Positions 10,101 through 20,200 of a stretch of DNA of 64,000 nt are shown here, one piece after another. The notes beneath the pieces are model-generated. The model was not told the DNA's origin. It saw nothing but the letters and a program-made list of their open reading frames with translations, and searched no databases. Both the position numbers and the translations under genes were made by a program. The DNA comes from Vandiemenella viatica (taxonomy: Eukaryota; Arthropoda; Insecta; Orthoptera; Morabidae), in the NCBI GenBank assembly GCA_031002005.1, contig CM061919.1:17741687-17805686 (forward strand), in the 5' to 3' direction. The stretch's first letter is position 1; each line of letters starts with the position of its first letter.

Positions 10101-11071
10101 AATGCATAAAATTTTATTATCAAAATGTGCGTGGACTTAAAACTAAACTGGGGGAAGTTGAAAAGGCAAATTACATTTTGAATGATCATGACGTTATTGT
10201 GTTAACAGAGATATGGCTTGACCCAAGAGTTTACAATGCAGAATTAAATCTTAATAAGTATGTCATACAATGAACTCTTCACAGGTTTGCTGCCGGATAG
10301 CGTTTGTCGCAGCGCTAACATCAGACCCGAAGATGGCAACGGAGTTGGTCGCCGAAAGCTTGTCGTTCACAAACGCTATCCGGCAGCAAACCTGTGAAGA
10401 GTTCATTGCATCGACACGCCGGGAAAGTCTTCGTTCGCACAATTATGTCATATTTAGAAATGACAGAAATGTAAACAATAGTCCATTTTCTTGAGGTGGT
10501 GGTGATTTAATAGCTATTAAGAATAAATACCAATGTCTCCAATTAGAAGTGTCGACTGATGTTGAGCACTTATTTATAAGAATCTTAGGAGACAAAAATA
10601 GCTTAATCATAGCAGTTGCATACTTTCCTCCACTAACAACAGAAACTACCATGATTTCTTACAGCAAGGCTATTGAAGAGATAAATCTTAAGTTCCCGGA
10701 CTCTAACTGGGTACTGTTTGGAGACTTTAATATGCCAAATGTGCAGTGGAGACACAGTAATAATGGCAGCTATCCTTTCTACACTGTTAAGACAACTCTT
10801 CGGGAAAAGACACTATCAAAGAAATTATCGGATACAACATCGTAGTTGAACATTTTTCAAATTAATAACAATGTGAATATCTTTGGTGTAACACTTGATC
10901 TTATATTCACAAACTTTCTCAATATAAATTGTTCTTTAGCTAATAAGTGTGTAGTATCTCCCGATGCTTATCATCCATCTTTATGTTTAGAGTACATCGT
11001 TAAGTGTGACAACCCCTCGGTACAAAACAAAAGTTGGATTAAAGATTTTAGTAAAGCAGATTTCCCTAGTA
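10101..11071 (+). pseudogene. CR1/Jockey-type LINE ORF2, endonuclease segment
   Basis: APE endonuclease of ORF2. Blocks: IKFYYQNVRGLKTKLGEV and VIVLTEIWLDPRVYN (10110-10267), the 176-bp insertion, then YVIFRNDRNV, FIRILGDKNSLIIAVAYFPP, WVLFGDFNMPNVQW (about 10708-10750) and DAYHPSL (about 10960). The bases for YVI are duplicated on both sides of the small insertion, as expected for its target duplication. Stops at about 10493 and 10843 and a frame change break it. It ends at SKADFPSS where the giant foldback begins, and the sense resumes at about 14720. Confidence 0.8.
10268..10443 (+). mobile_element. 176-bp foldback element with hammerhead-ribozyme-like core
   Basis: A short insertion in the LINE endonuclease bounded by a perfect 9-bp duplication TATGTCATA (10259-10267 and 10444-10452). 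Bases 10268-10307 and 10369-10408 are 40-bp inverted arms with almost no mismatch. The loop holds a hammerhead-like arrangement: CCGAAGA (10327-10333, canonical CUGANGA with one change), a 6-bp helix II (GGCAAC 10335-10340 with GTCGCC 10348-10353, one mismatch), GAAA (10354-10357) and a GTC cleavage-type triplet (10362-10364). The inverted arms would act as an extended helix I. No protein is encoded. It could be a retrozyme-like or Penelope-derived short element, or a MITE. Confidence 0.7.
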
Positions 11072-14000
11072 GCCCAGGCATTTTAGGTTTTAACCTCAAA
11101 AAAAAAAAATGTAGAGCTAAAATTTGGCACAGACGTTCCTTAGTACCTTAGAAACAAGGACTAAAAAGTCCCCACCTCTAGGCTGTCCGCGTCATAGTTT
11201 TTTTTAGGGCAAAAGGGCTTAAATAGGGATTGAGTACCAAATCTGTATAAACTCGTAAAATTTAAAATGTCAGACTCAGTAACGTTTTATTGCACCCTAG
11301 GTAATTAGGATCGACTAACCACTGCATAAAAGTGTAATATCGGCACTATTATTATCTAAAAGTAAAAGTATAGTCACATTTTATCATGAAGGCAGTATGA
11401 AACATAACTTTTTTTTTCAATTTTTCTGCATTGCGGAAAAACTGTCAAAGTTACCAGGTCGGGACCTATGATAAAAGTTATAGTACACACTTTCAGCATT
11501 AAAATGGTATATCGTTCATCCCTCTGCGGCATATCGTTGTCGAGATACACGTGAGTCAACGCTTGGCCGAGAGCTCCGCGCGCCGCTCCCCGGCCATTAT
11601 GGGTATTAACCTGAAAAAAATATAATGTAGACCTGAAAATTGGTACAGATATTACTTACTACCTAAGAATCATGTCTTGAAAAGTCCCCATCTCTGAGGT
11701 GTCCACTTCATAGTTTTATCAGGGCAAAAGATTTTTATTAGGGTTTAAATGTCATAATCAGTATAAACGTCTTGTAGGTCTTAATATATCAGCTTTTGTA
11801 TCATTTAATTGCACTATAAGTAATTGGAAAAGCTAATTATTAAAATACGGCATAGTTTTGGACCTAATTATTGGACAGAAGTAAAAAAATCTCACATTTG
11901 ATAGTGAAACAGGTACGAAATATGACTAGTTTTGTAACAAAGTCAGATTTGCTAAAAACTATCGAAGGTCTATTATCAAAGTTTCAGAACGCAGTTTCAG
12001 CATTGAAATGGTGTATTCATCATGCTTTTGTGACAAACGGTTGGTGAGAAATCATCGAAACATTCGAAACAACGCACAGAGCTAAGCATAAGCGCCGTTC
12101 CACTTACCCTTCCTCTTCTGTCTGCATCATTCTAATCTCTTCGAACAGTGCGCTGAGATTTTGTGCCCTTGGCACTATATCTAAACTGACAGAAAGAAAC
12201 CTTGAAAATGACGAAACATTTTCCAACCCCAATCTTCAGGACCTAAAGAATTTCCTAGCCATTCTTGAATCTGTAAGTATATTCGTAGAGAATGGATGGC
12301 CAATGTACCATATATTCGTAGAGAATGTCGCTCACATGCTGCATATGTTGGTGGAAGGGACGCAAGCTGGAAGGATGCAGTGACTGGTTGGATTGCGAAG
12401 TTACGACTGTATTTTATTACCAGAAGTTCATGGATATTTTGACACTGAGATATAAAATTGTCACAGAGGGCAACGGCAAAAGTCTTTCCTGCGGATAATA
12501 TGTCTTCTTTGTGTGCGTTGGGATATTCGAATGTTTCCACTTTGTCACGCAGTACTGCAGAACCCTTCAATAACTGCCAGTTTGGTTTTTTTTCTTTTCT
12601 TTTTTCCTTTGTCGAAAAGAGCGCTGGCAGTATCGCATCCTGTGAATGCATGACAATAGAGTGCGGAGTTTTTCACGCTTGCGATGGATTTGCAGAGTTC
12701 TGCCATGTTGAAGATCTTACTAACAGTTTTGCTTGTGACAGGGTGAACTACATGTATACGACTGCTTTCACTAAGTCTTGCCGCCAACGAGGACATCCAT
12801 ATGGTTGGAAATGACTGATAGCTCTTGACCCCTGCAATAATCAAGTGCAAACGATGTAATGCTGGCATCCGCATCTCCTTTACACTGAATGTCATGATGA
12901 CCCACAGTCTTGAATTTGTTTACAAGTAATTCGACTAGCTGATTTATGTTATCATAGTTTTTCAAAAGCTCATCTTGGAGTGAAGTGACAACCGTGTTGT
13001 GGTGAGCGAAAATAATGGCAGACAATTTTAAATCTCAGTGTCAAAATATCCATGAACTTCTGGTAATAAAATACAGTCGTAAGTTCGCAACCCAACCAGT
13101 CACAGCATCCTTCCAGCTTGCGTCCCTTCCACCAACATATGCAGCATGTGAGCGACATTCTCTACGAATATATGGTACATTGGCCATCCATTCTCTACGA
13201 ATATACTTACAGATTCAAGAATGGCTAGGAAATTCTTTAGGTCCTGAAGATTGGGGCTGAAAATTCAGAATGGAGCTCTTGAGCTAGTGATTAACCGACT
13301 TGCACCTGCTACGGATCATCTTCTCAATTTGGTGCCCTGCAATTGTAAGAACATCTGCAAAATAGATTTGAATGTGTGGGTTGTGGGCTGGAGTGTTCAC
13401 TAATGTGTGGACATTGCCGAAGATCTGCATGCGATAAAGTCACCTATAATAGATCAGATGATGAGTACGATGATGAAGCTGAACATTAATTTTCATTCAA
13501 AGATTTTAATAAATATTTGTATAATTTATAATTTTGCAAAATGTTTCGTCATTTTCAAGGTTTCTGTCTGTCAGTTTAGATATAATGCCAAGGGCACAAA
13601 ATCTCAGCGCACTGTTCGAAGAGATTAGAATGATGCAGATAGAAGAGGAAGGGTAAGAGGAACGGCGCTTATGCTTAGCTCTGCGCGTTGTTTCGAATGT
13701 TTCGATGATATCTCACCAACCAGTTTGTCACAAAAACATGATGAATACACCATTTCAATGCTGAAACTGCGTTCTGAAACTTTGATAATAGACCTTCGAT
13801 AGTTTTTAGCAAATCTGACTTTGTTACAAAACTAGTCATATTTCGTACCTGTTTCACTATCAAATGTGAGATTTTTTTACTTCTGTCCAATAATTACGTC
13901 CAAAACTACACCGTATTGTAATAATTAGCTTTTCCAATTACTTATAGTGCAATTAAATGATACAAAAGCTGATATATTAAGACCTACAAGAAGTTTATAC

Positions 14001-14720
14001 TGATTATGACATTTAAACCCTAATAAAAATCTTTTGCCCTGATAAAACTATGAAGTGGACACCTCAGAGATGGGGACTTTTCAAGACATGATTCTTAGGT
14101 AGTAAGTAATATCTGTACCAATTTTCAGGTCTATATTATATTTTTTTCAGGTTAATACCCATAATGGCCGGGGAGCAGTGCGCGGAGCTCTTGGCCCAGC
14201 GTTGACTCACGTGTGCTTGTTTCAACGTGTATCTCGACAACGATATGTCGCAGAGGGATGAACGATATACCATTTTAATGCTGAAAGTGTGTACTATAAC
14301 TTTTATCATAGGTCCCGACCTGGTAACTTTGACAGTTTTTCCGCAATGCAGAAAAATTGAAAAAAAAAGTTATGTTTCATACTGCCTTCATGATAAAATG
14401 TGACTATACTTTTACTTTTAGATAATAATAGTGCCGATATTACACTTTTATGCAGTGGTTAGTCTATCCTAATTACCTAAGGTGCAATAAAACATTACTG
14501 TGTCTGACATTTTAAATTTTACAACGAGTTTATACAGATTTGGCACTCAATCCCTATTTAAGCCCTTTTGACTTGAGAAAAAACTATGACGCGGACAGCC
14601 TAGAGGTGGGGACTTTTTAGTACTTGTTTCTAAGGTACTAAGGAACGTCTGTGCCAAATTTCAGCTCTACATTATTTTTTTCGAGGTTACCCTTAAAATC
14701 TGTCTAAAATGCCTGTACTA
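11072..14720. mobile_element. Giant foldback element with about 1.4-kb inverted arms
   Basis: Bases from about 11072 to 12470 are repeated in inverted orientation from about 14720 back to 13025, the right arm carrying about 280 extra bases near 13260-13540. Arm ends share the core CAGGCATTTTAG. The outer flanks both contain TAGTA (11067-11071, 14721-14725), a possible 5-bp duplication, though the exact ends are uncertain. The loop (about 12470-13015) encodes a broken nuclease-like domain. The element splits ORF2 of the CR1/Jockey-type LINE between the endonuclease and the reverse transcriptase. The long arms and the single internal gene fragment suggest a deleted, foldback-type DNA transposon. 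Confidence 0.8.
12481..13025 (-). pseudogene. XPG/PIN-like nuclease-type fragment in the foldback loop
   Basis: Minus-strand blocks DADASITSFALDYC and ISNHMDVLVGGKT (about 12870-12770), then, in another frame, CHAFTGCDTASALFDKGKKK (about 12660-12600) and VETFEYPNAHKEDILSAGK (about 12545-12490). The pairing of an aspartate-rich DTDVLVLL-type strand with a following GCDT motif is known from PIN/XPG-like nuclease domains encoded by some animal DNA transposons (I associate it with Academ-type and related elements). The first motif is decayed (NHMD in place of D-D-T-D) and there is at least one frameshift. Function is inferred only from these motifs. Confidence 0.45.
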
Positions 14721-14736
14721 TAGTATAACATTAGAA

Positions 14737-16773
14737 TTGGGAAATTTCATATCTAATATTGACTGGAATGGAAACTCTTTTGAGGAGTTTGTCAGTGGAT
14801 TTTACTCTTGTATAAATAAGTATATAAATTTGTATGTACCAAGAAAACAAATCTTTGTGTCAAAATTCCCAAAATGGTACTCTAAGGAACTTAGAACCAA
14901 TATCATCGAGAAAAAGACAGCTCATATTCTTTACAAGCAAACTGGACAAAATTACTTTCAATTTTCTAATCTAAGAAATAAATGCAAGACCTTAGCCAAA
15001 AGAGACCTTAATAACTTCAGTATAGAATTAGGAAACTCAATTACAGAAAATACTCAAAATTTTTGGAAATATGTTAACTCCAAAAGATGTAGTAGAGATT
15101 TACCCAATGTTATGTTTAAAGACTCGCAGGCCCTAAATGGAGGTACAAGTATAGTTAATGCATTTGCGGAATACTTTAAATCATTTTATAAACCCTCTCA
15201 TAACACTACAGTACACTTAGAGGATCAAACAAATTTTACTATAAGTTCAATTAATATTTCCAATTCAGAAATTCTCTCAGAAATCGAAAAACTTGATGAC
15301 AATAAAAGTGCAGGTCCTGATGGTATTCCACCAATATTACTTAAGAAATGCAAATATATAATAACTTCAATATTGAAATTATTATTTGATAGATCTCTTA
15401 GTGAAGGCATAGTCCCAAATGAATGGAAATCAGCATTTATCACTCCTGTACACAAATCAGGTCCCAAAAGCGATATTAGAAACTACAGACCCATTTCAAA
15501 TTTAAACGTAATACCAAAACTCCTGGAATCCATTGTTACTAAAAAATTAAAGATTAAGATGTTTCCTTACCTATCACCAAACCAGTATGGATTCATGGAA
15601 GGAAGAAATGTCCAATTGAACTTAATGTGTTACTCACAATATATTTTATCCTCCTTAGAAAATGGAACTCAAGTTGATTGCATATATACTGACTTCAGTA
15701 AAGCTTTTGATTCGGTCAATCATAAACTACTTGTTCTCAAACTTAAATCTTTTGGGATTGTGGGATCCCTTCTCAAGTGGCTTGAAAGTTACTTAACTAA
15801 CAGGGTTCAAATAGTTAAATATAAAACATTTACTTCATTTGAAATATTAGTACTATCCGGTGTACCACAGGGTTTCCATCTCGGTCCACTTCTGTTTATC
15901 ATTTTTATAAACGACATATGTAAAATTTTGAAAAATGTCAAGTTTTTATTTTTTGCTGATGACCTAAAATTATTTAAAAGTATAGAGTCAATTAAAGACA
16001 TATGTGATCTTCAGAACTGTTGCACTGCTCTCAATAACTGGTGTAAAGATAATGACTTACATTTGAACCCATTAAAATGCAAAAGTATTTCATTTACACG
16101 ATCAAGTAAGAAAATTTTATCAAGAGGTATTGAGTTGGAACGGGTGTACTCAGTTAACGATTTAGGTGTAATATTTGACAGTAAAATGAGTTTCGATGAA
16201 CATGTTGACACCATTGTAACCAAATCCTTACAAAAACTTGGTTTTGTTATGAGGACATGTCGCGAAATCCATTCCACTGATGCACTTAGAATAATATATC
16301 TCTCCATTGTAAGATCAACATTAGCATATTCATCAGTAATTTGGTCACCTTACATGTTATCTCAAACCAAAAGAATAGAAACTGTTCAGCATAATTTTTT
16401 TAGATATATGGCATTTAGAATGGGTTTTCCAGACCCATTTAATGATCATAAATACACCCAAATTGCATCCATCTTAAGAATACCATCTCTGCAATCATTT
16501 CGTGAACTAAATGATCTCAAATTTTTGTTAAATTTGTGCAATGGTAATAGTGATTGTTCAGAATTGCTAGGTAGTTTAAGATTCAACGTTCCCCAAAGAA
16601 TTACTCGTCAATCAACAACATTTTCCCTATTGAAATATAAACATTTGTATACAGAAAATAATCCCCTAACAAGAATGTGCAAGCTTGCTAACTGTCATAA
16701 TAGGGTTAAACTTGGAACAACGTCATTCAACCAAGACAGTTTGTTATGCTCTTTTGTATTAAGATATGAATGA
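14737..16773 (+). CDS. CR1/Jockey-type LINE reverse transcriptase, long open frame
   Basis: A 678-codon uninterrupted frame, the longest in the window, forming the C-terminal part of ORF2. It would reverse-transcribe element RNA at a nicked target. Motifs: SAGPDGIPP near residue 193, PVHKSG and NYRPISNL near 236-256, DFSKAFDSVNH near 320, GVPQGFHLGPLLF near 380 (family usually GVPQGSHLGP) and FFADDLKLF near 405 with both catalytic aspartates. A C-terminal thumb and the ending SFNQDSLLCSFVLRYE follow; no RNase H. The listed start is an open-frame boundary, not an initiation codon: in the intact element this joins the endonuclease, now separated by the foldback. Without that domain it is probably not mobile. 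Confidence 0.9.
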   Translation: MGNFISNIDWNGNSFEEFVSGFYSCINKYINLYVPRKQIFVSKFPKWYSKELRTNIIEKKTAHILYKQTGQNYFQFSNLRNKCKTLAKRDLNNFSIELGNSITENTQNFWKYVNSKRCSRDLPNVMFKDSQALNGGTSIVNAFAEYFKSFYKPSHNTTVHLEDQTNFTISSINISNSEILSEIEKLDDNKSAGPDGIPPILLKKCKYIITSILKLLFDRSLSEGIVPNEWKSAFITPVHKSGPKSDIRNYRPISNLNVIPKLLESIVTKKLKIKMFPYLSPNQYGFMEGRNVQLNLMCYSQYILSSLENGTQVDCIYTDFSKAFDSVNHKLLVLKLKSFGIVGSLLKWLESYLTNRVQIVKYKTFTSFEILVLSGVPQGFHLGPLLFIIFINDICKILKNVKFLFFADDLKLFKSIESIKDICDLQNCCTALNNWCKDNDLHLNPLKCKSISFTRSSKKILSRGIELERVYSVNDLGVIFDSKMSFDEHVDTIVTKSLQKLGFVMRTCREIHSTDALRIIYLSIVRSTLAYSSVIWSPYMLSQTKRIETVQHNFFRYMAFRMGFPDPFNDHKYTQIASILRIPSLQSFRELNDLKFLLNLCNGNSDCSELLGSLRFNVPQRITRQSTTFSLLKYKHLYTENNPLTRMCKLANCHNRVKLGTTSFNQDSLLCSFVLRYE

Positions 16774-16984
16774 ACAAGTAACAGTAAATTTAAATTTGTT
16801 TTTGACTTGGTAGTTTTAGTATATTGTAAAAATTTTATTATTCTAGTAATAGTAGACTATAAGCCATTTTTTTATTAAGTTGTTTTGTATGATATTTAAG
16901 GCATTGTATACCAGCCATTGTGAAATTTTAAAGTTGTACAAATGGACCCAAAGTCCGTAAACAAGTACATAAATAAATAAATAA
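16774..16984 (+). other. CR1/Jockey-type LINE 3' UTR and AAAT tail
   Basis: Short AT-rich 3' UTR after the TGA, ending in AAATAAATAAAT at the junction with mariner sequence. A microsatellite-like tail at the 3' end is normal for LINEs of this group. Confidence 0.8.
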
Positions 16985-17599
16985 ATGATAGGTAATGAAA
17001 CGTGTTTATGGGTATGATGTCGAAACTAAGGCCGAAAAAAAGCTTGACAAGTTTGATCTAATGTGAAGGTTATGTATGTTCACTGCATTCTTTGACTTTA
17101 ATGGCATAGTGCTCCACGAGTTCTTGCCATAAGGTCAAACAATCAATAAGGAATACTACCTCCAAGTTCAATGCCGTTTGGATGATGCAGTAAGAAGAAA
17201 ATGTCTGTATTTGTAGCAAAGCAATTCATGGCTTTTGCATCACAATAATGCACCTGTTCACACATTGCTTGTATGTAAATTTTTGGCAAATAAAAAAAAG
17301 AATGTAATGATGCCCCAGCCTCCATATTCACCAGACATGGGCCTGTGTGACATTCTGTTCCCAAAAATAAAAAGAACCATGAAGGGCCATCATTTTACAA
17401 GCATAGATGAGCTTAAAAGTACATCGCTGAAAGAGCTCAAAGTTATCCCAAAGACCAAGTTCCAGAAGTGTTTTGGGGATTGGAAGACGTTCTGGTAAAA
17501 GTGTATAATATGTAACGGCAACTATTTTGAAGAAGATAAGATCAACATAGATGAATAAATCATATTCTTTCTAAAAAATTCCTGTTATTTTTTGAACAA

Positions 17600-17603
<4 letters not shown>
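16985..17603 (+). pseudogene. Mariner transposase, C-terminal catalytic fragment (piece 3 of 3)
   Basis: Carries the rest of the transposase: IGNET in place of the catalytic (T)GDE(S/T), then VYGYDVETKAE, FFDFNGIVLHEFLP, INKEYYLQV, WLLHHNNAPVH, PYSPDM and ILFPKIKRTMKGHHFTSIDE, ending KCFGDWKTFW and YFEEDKINIDE. The first catalytic aspartate is asparagine, and the second is also asparagine (HHNNAP in place of HHDNAP). Stops and shifts are frequent before 17235. The sequence ends at about 17603 with AACAAACC followed by TA, like the inverted terminus of related mariners. Confidence 0.88.

Positions 17604-17633
<30 letters not shown>
17604..17633. repeat. TA microsatellite
   Basis: An uninterrupted TA run. 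It lies between the mariner 3' terminus and the next DNA transposon, both of which target TA, and a shorter TA run follows that transposon at 18489-18500. Confidence 0.95.
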
Positions 17634-17636
<3 letters not shown>

Positions 17637-18490
17637 GACGTTCGCCGGGAAACGCAACCCACTGTTAGCGCTACAAGGAAGAAACTGCTCCCGGCGAGCG
17701 AGCGGTCAGCTTCCGGCATTGTTCGACCGTCGGCCGCGGACTATTTCATAATAATTATGCTTCATAAACTTGTATGTGCTAAGCATTTAAATGTGACGTA
17801 ATTCATTAGCTTACCTTGTAAAAGATGCTGGAAGTGTTGACCCTCTTGTGTAATGCACATTTCACATCTTCTGAACATATTTTGAGAGACACGCTGCCCT
17901 AACTGACTTAATGATTTTTTGGGTGACTGTTCTAGTCGAAAAGCGATATCGTCAATTTTCTCCTCTGTGAGAATACGGTTGACCGACAGTCTCTTTTTGT
18001 TAAAAAATGAACCAGTTTCTCTTACTTTTTTAACCAGACGCAGAATTGTTGATTTAGCTGGCAGTAAAGCGCCAGGAAATTCGCGACGAAATTTACTGCG
18101 ACACTTTTTAAACGACTTCTTCTTCACATATGTATCGTAGAGAAATATTCTTTGTTGCAAACTGTAACGTACCATAATTTTACTCACGCTCAAACACGGT
18201 ACAGATTAGTAAGAGGATGAAGCCCCAAACCAGCCAATCCGCAAAGAAACGTTTATTCACAACACTGATTAATAAGAGACTGAAGTCACAAACTAGCTAC
18301 AATGCAAAGAAACCGTTCTTAACAATGTAAGGGTCCGATTATACTGCGTCACTGCACTGTTGGGGCAGCGGAGGTGTTAAACAGTGCGGTGATTCACGGT
18401 GCCGTGTGGCGGGAACTGCTGGCTCCACTGACCGAGCAAGTTGCCGACGGCAACAGACTGGGAGGGTAGCGTTTTCCGGCGAACGCCCTA
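17634..18490 (-). mobile_element. Internally deleted TA-targeting DNA transposon
   Basis: An 857-bp element with inverted ends AGGACGTTCGCCGGGAAACG (left) and AGGGCGTTCGCCGGAAAACG (right, complemented), flanked by TA repeats on both sides. It contains a shortened transposase gene on the minus strand (17762-18193). The TA target agrees with the Tc1/mariner/IS630 superfamily. It looks like a non-autonomous deletion derivative. Confidence 0.8.
17762..18193 (-). pseudogene. DUF4817-type transposase with catalytic core deleted
   Basis: The first 90 or so residues form a DNA-binding helix-turn-helix domain of the DUF4817 type: YSLQQRIFLYDTYVKKKSFK, KCRSKFRREFPG, STILRLVKKVRETGSF and LTEEKIDDIAFRLEQSPKKS. 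It then jumps straight to the C-terminal end of such transposases (NMFRRCEMCITQEGQHFQHL). The intervening DDE catalytic domain, about 200 residues in related proteins, is missing with the reading frame kept. The 143-residue product might still bind the terminal repeats but could not cut DNA. That it is a deletion derivative follows from family knowledge. Confidence 0.75.
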
Positions 18491-19210
18491 TATATATATA
18501 GTACTTGAATACAATTTCAGCCATTACATGTTGAAGGTAAGAAAACCATATTGTATAAAGAGGGAGAAAATTGAAATTCAGCAGTCTCATCAACTTGTTC
18601 AGCCAACCATCTAGGGCAGAAAGTAATAGGAAATATAACATTCAGATGAAATATAAAAGTGAATACAAACAAATTTGGTAGCAGCAAAAGATAAATGCAG
18701 AAAAAAGCCATTTTATTGGGCTATACAACTCAAACTGGTAAAACAACTAGAGTTTGATTGAGATATAACTTCCCTATTTCTCTAACATTGCATTTCCTAA
18801 GTCTTATGTACAGTCGAGGACAGAATTCGCGAGACCCCTCACCTTTCAATTATGCTTCATTCTGGACACGAATACTTAATAAGCATAACTGATAACTGGT
18901 ACACTAAATTCATAATATAATAGACCTTCATTTCCCAGTGCATTCAGCCTAGACTAAAACAAAACGACTCCATGCCCAAGAGATTTGCTGACGCATAGGA
19001 GTTAAGTTCAGAGTTCTACAGTTAAAGTGACTAAGACTATCCCCTTTTTACTCATAATAAATACTGAAGTAACGAAATCAATTGATTTTTAAGGAATGAA
19101 ACCTCTTTTCTCATAATGTTGATAGCCGTCGCAACATTCTAAATAAACAGCTACACTTCACTAGCAAATTCAGTTATAGGACGAATGTTGAAAAGATTCA
19201 CTAAAATAAA
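18491..19210. other. Unassigned DNA
   Basis: No coding region recognised. At 18811-18840 the sequence TACAGTCGAGGACAGAATTC has the look of a Tc1-like terminal repeat, but no partner end was found. Confidence 0.4.
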
Positions 19211-20200
19211 CAGGATACATATACAATAATTTTTAAAAAATCGGCAACAAACAAAATTTTTCAATGGCACCACCTGTTTAGTAACAGTTTTTCTCAAGAC
19301 CTTCTTTCCTAGTAGAAAATTGCATGGTAGTGGTCATGGTAAGAAGAACTAGGACATAAAATGAGTTTTCGGTTCTAAATGTTTTCTCAAAATGTTTCCA
19401 GGCAACCGCCAGGATGACTGCTGCAAGAGGCAATGACTACATTTGTTTCTGTTAATGTCCCGAATTCTCCTCCTCCTTTAATGAGCTCGACGGCAACGAA
19501 GCGTAAAGCCATAAGGATGGTTAAAGTATAAAACAGAAGAGTGTATGTGCCGCTTTCAGAGGAGAAATTATAGTTTCAAAATACTATCAATACATATCAC
19601 CATAACTGCAAAATATAATTTTTTTATGGTGGATAAAGCTCTTTCTTTGTAGTAAAAAGATTGTACTACATAGAAGGTAGGCATTTCATTCGTCATTCAA
19701 GAAACCACATTACAGTCCTTATATTTTCATTGATGTCTCAATAATTTACTTTGGTTAACATAAAAATATTGGTTATTAGGTTGTTTCAGGAGTTCATATA
19801 CAATTCATATTACATTTACTTGTAGTGCTCACAGTATCTAGTATTAACATTAATTTACACACTGAAATGGCAATACTAATGTGCCATTAACTTTTTTTAA
19901 ACGATTCCAACCTAGTAGTATACCTGTCAAAAATTTAACAGTTACAAAATTTCTATTTTAAATTTAGTCAAGGTTCTAACGAAGGAAGATGTAACTTCGT
20001 CTCGGGCATGACAACAGATATTTTCAAATTCAAAATAGAAGGAAATACATGTCATTCCCTGTCAGAAGACTTCCTCATCTAATGCGTAAATTGTATTCAA
20101 GCACATGTCTGCGTCAGTGCACCAGTCATAATGAGCCATTTAAATCTGAGAAGGTGGGGAAACATTAATTTGCATGATAAGTAACATTCAAATTGTTTTA
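19211..20200. repeat. Dispersed repeat R1, copy 1
   Basis: Matches 63008-64000 in the same orientation with about 15 differences and a few small indels over 990 bases (roughly 98% by eye). Both copies start at CAGGATACATATAC; the second runs off the window, so the right end here is only a minimum. No terminal repeats or coding motif were seen. Confidence 0.9.

Larger units (their letters stand above)
9785..16984 (+). mobile_element. CR1/Jockey-type LINE inserted in mariner, carrying two foldback elements
   Basis: A plus-strand LINE with an ORF1 remnant, an APE endonuclease, a reverse transcriptase without RNase H, a short 3' UTR and an AAAT-repeat tail at 16967-16984. Mariner coding sequence stops at 9781-9784 (ATGA) and restarts at 16985-16988 (ATGA), consistent with a short target duplication. 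About 3.4 kb remains once the 176-bp element (10268-10443) and the 3.65-kb foldback (11072-14720) are removed. It is 5'-truncated in ORF1. Assignment to the CR1/Jockey group is by reverse transcriptase style and lack of RNase H. Confidence 0.85.

Noticed and set aside
18811..18850. Tc1-like terminal repeat
   Set aside because: Only a weak resemblance at one end, with no partner or transposase.
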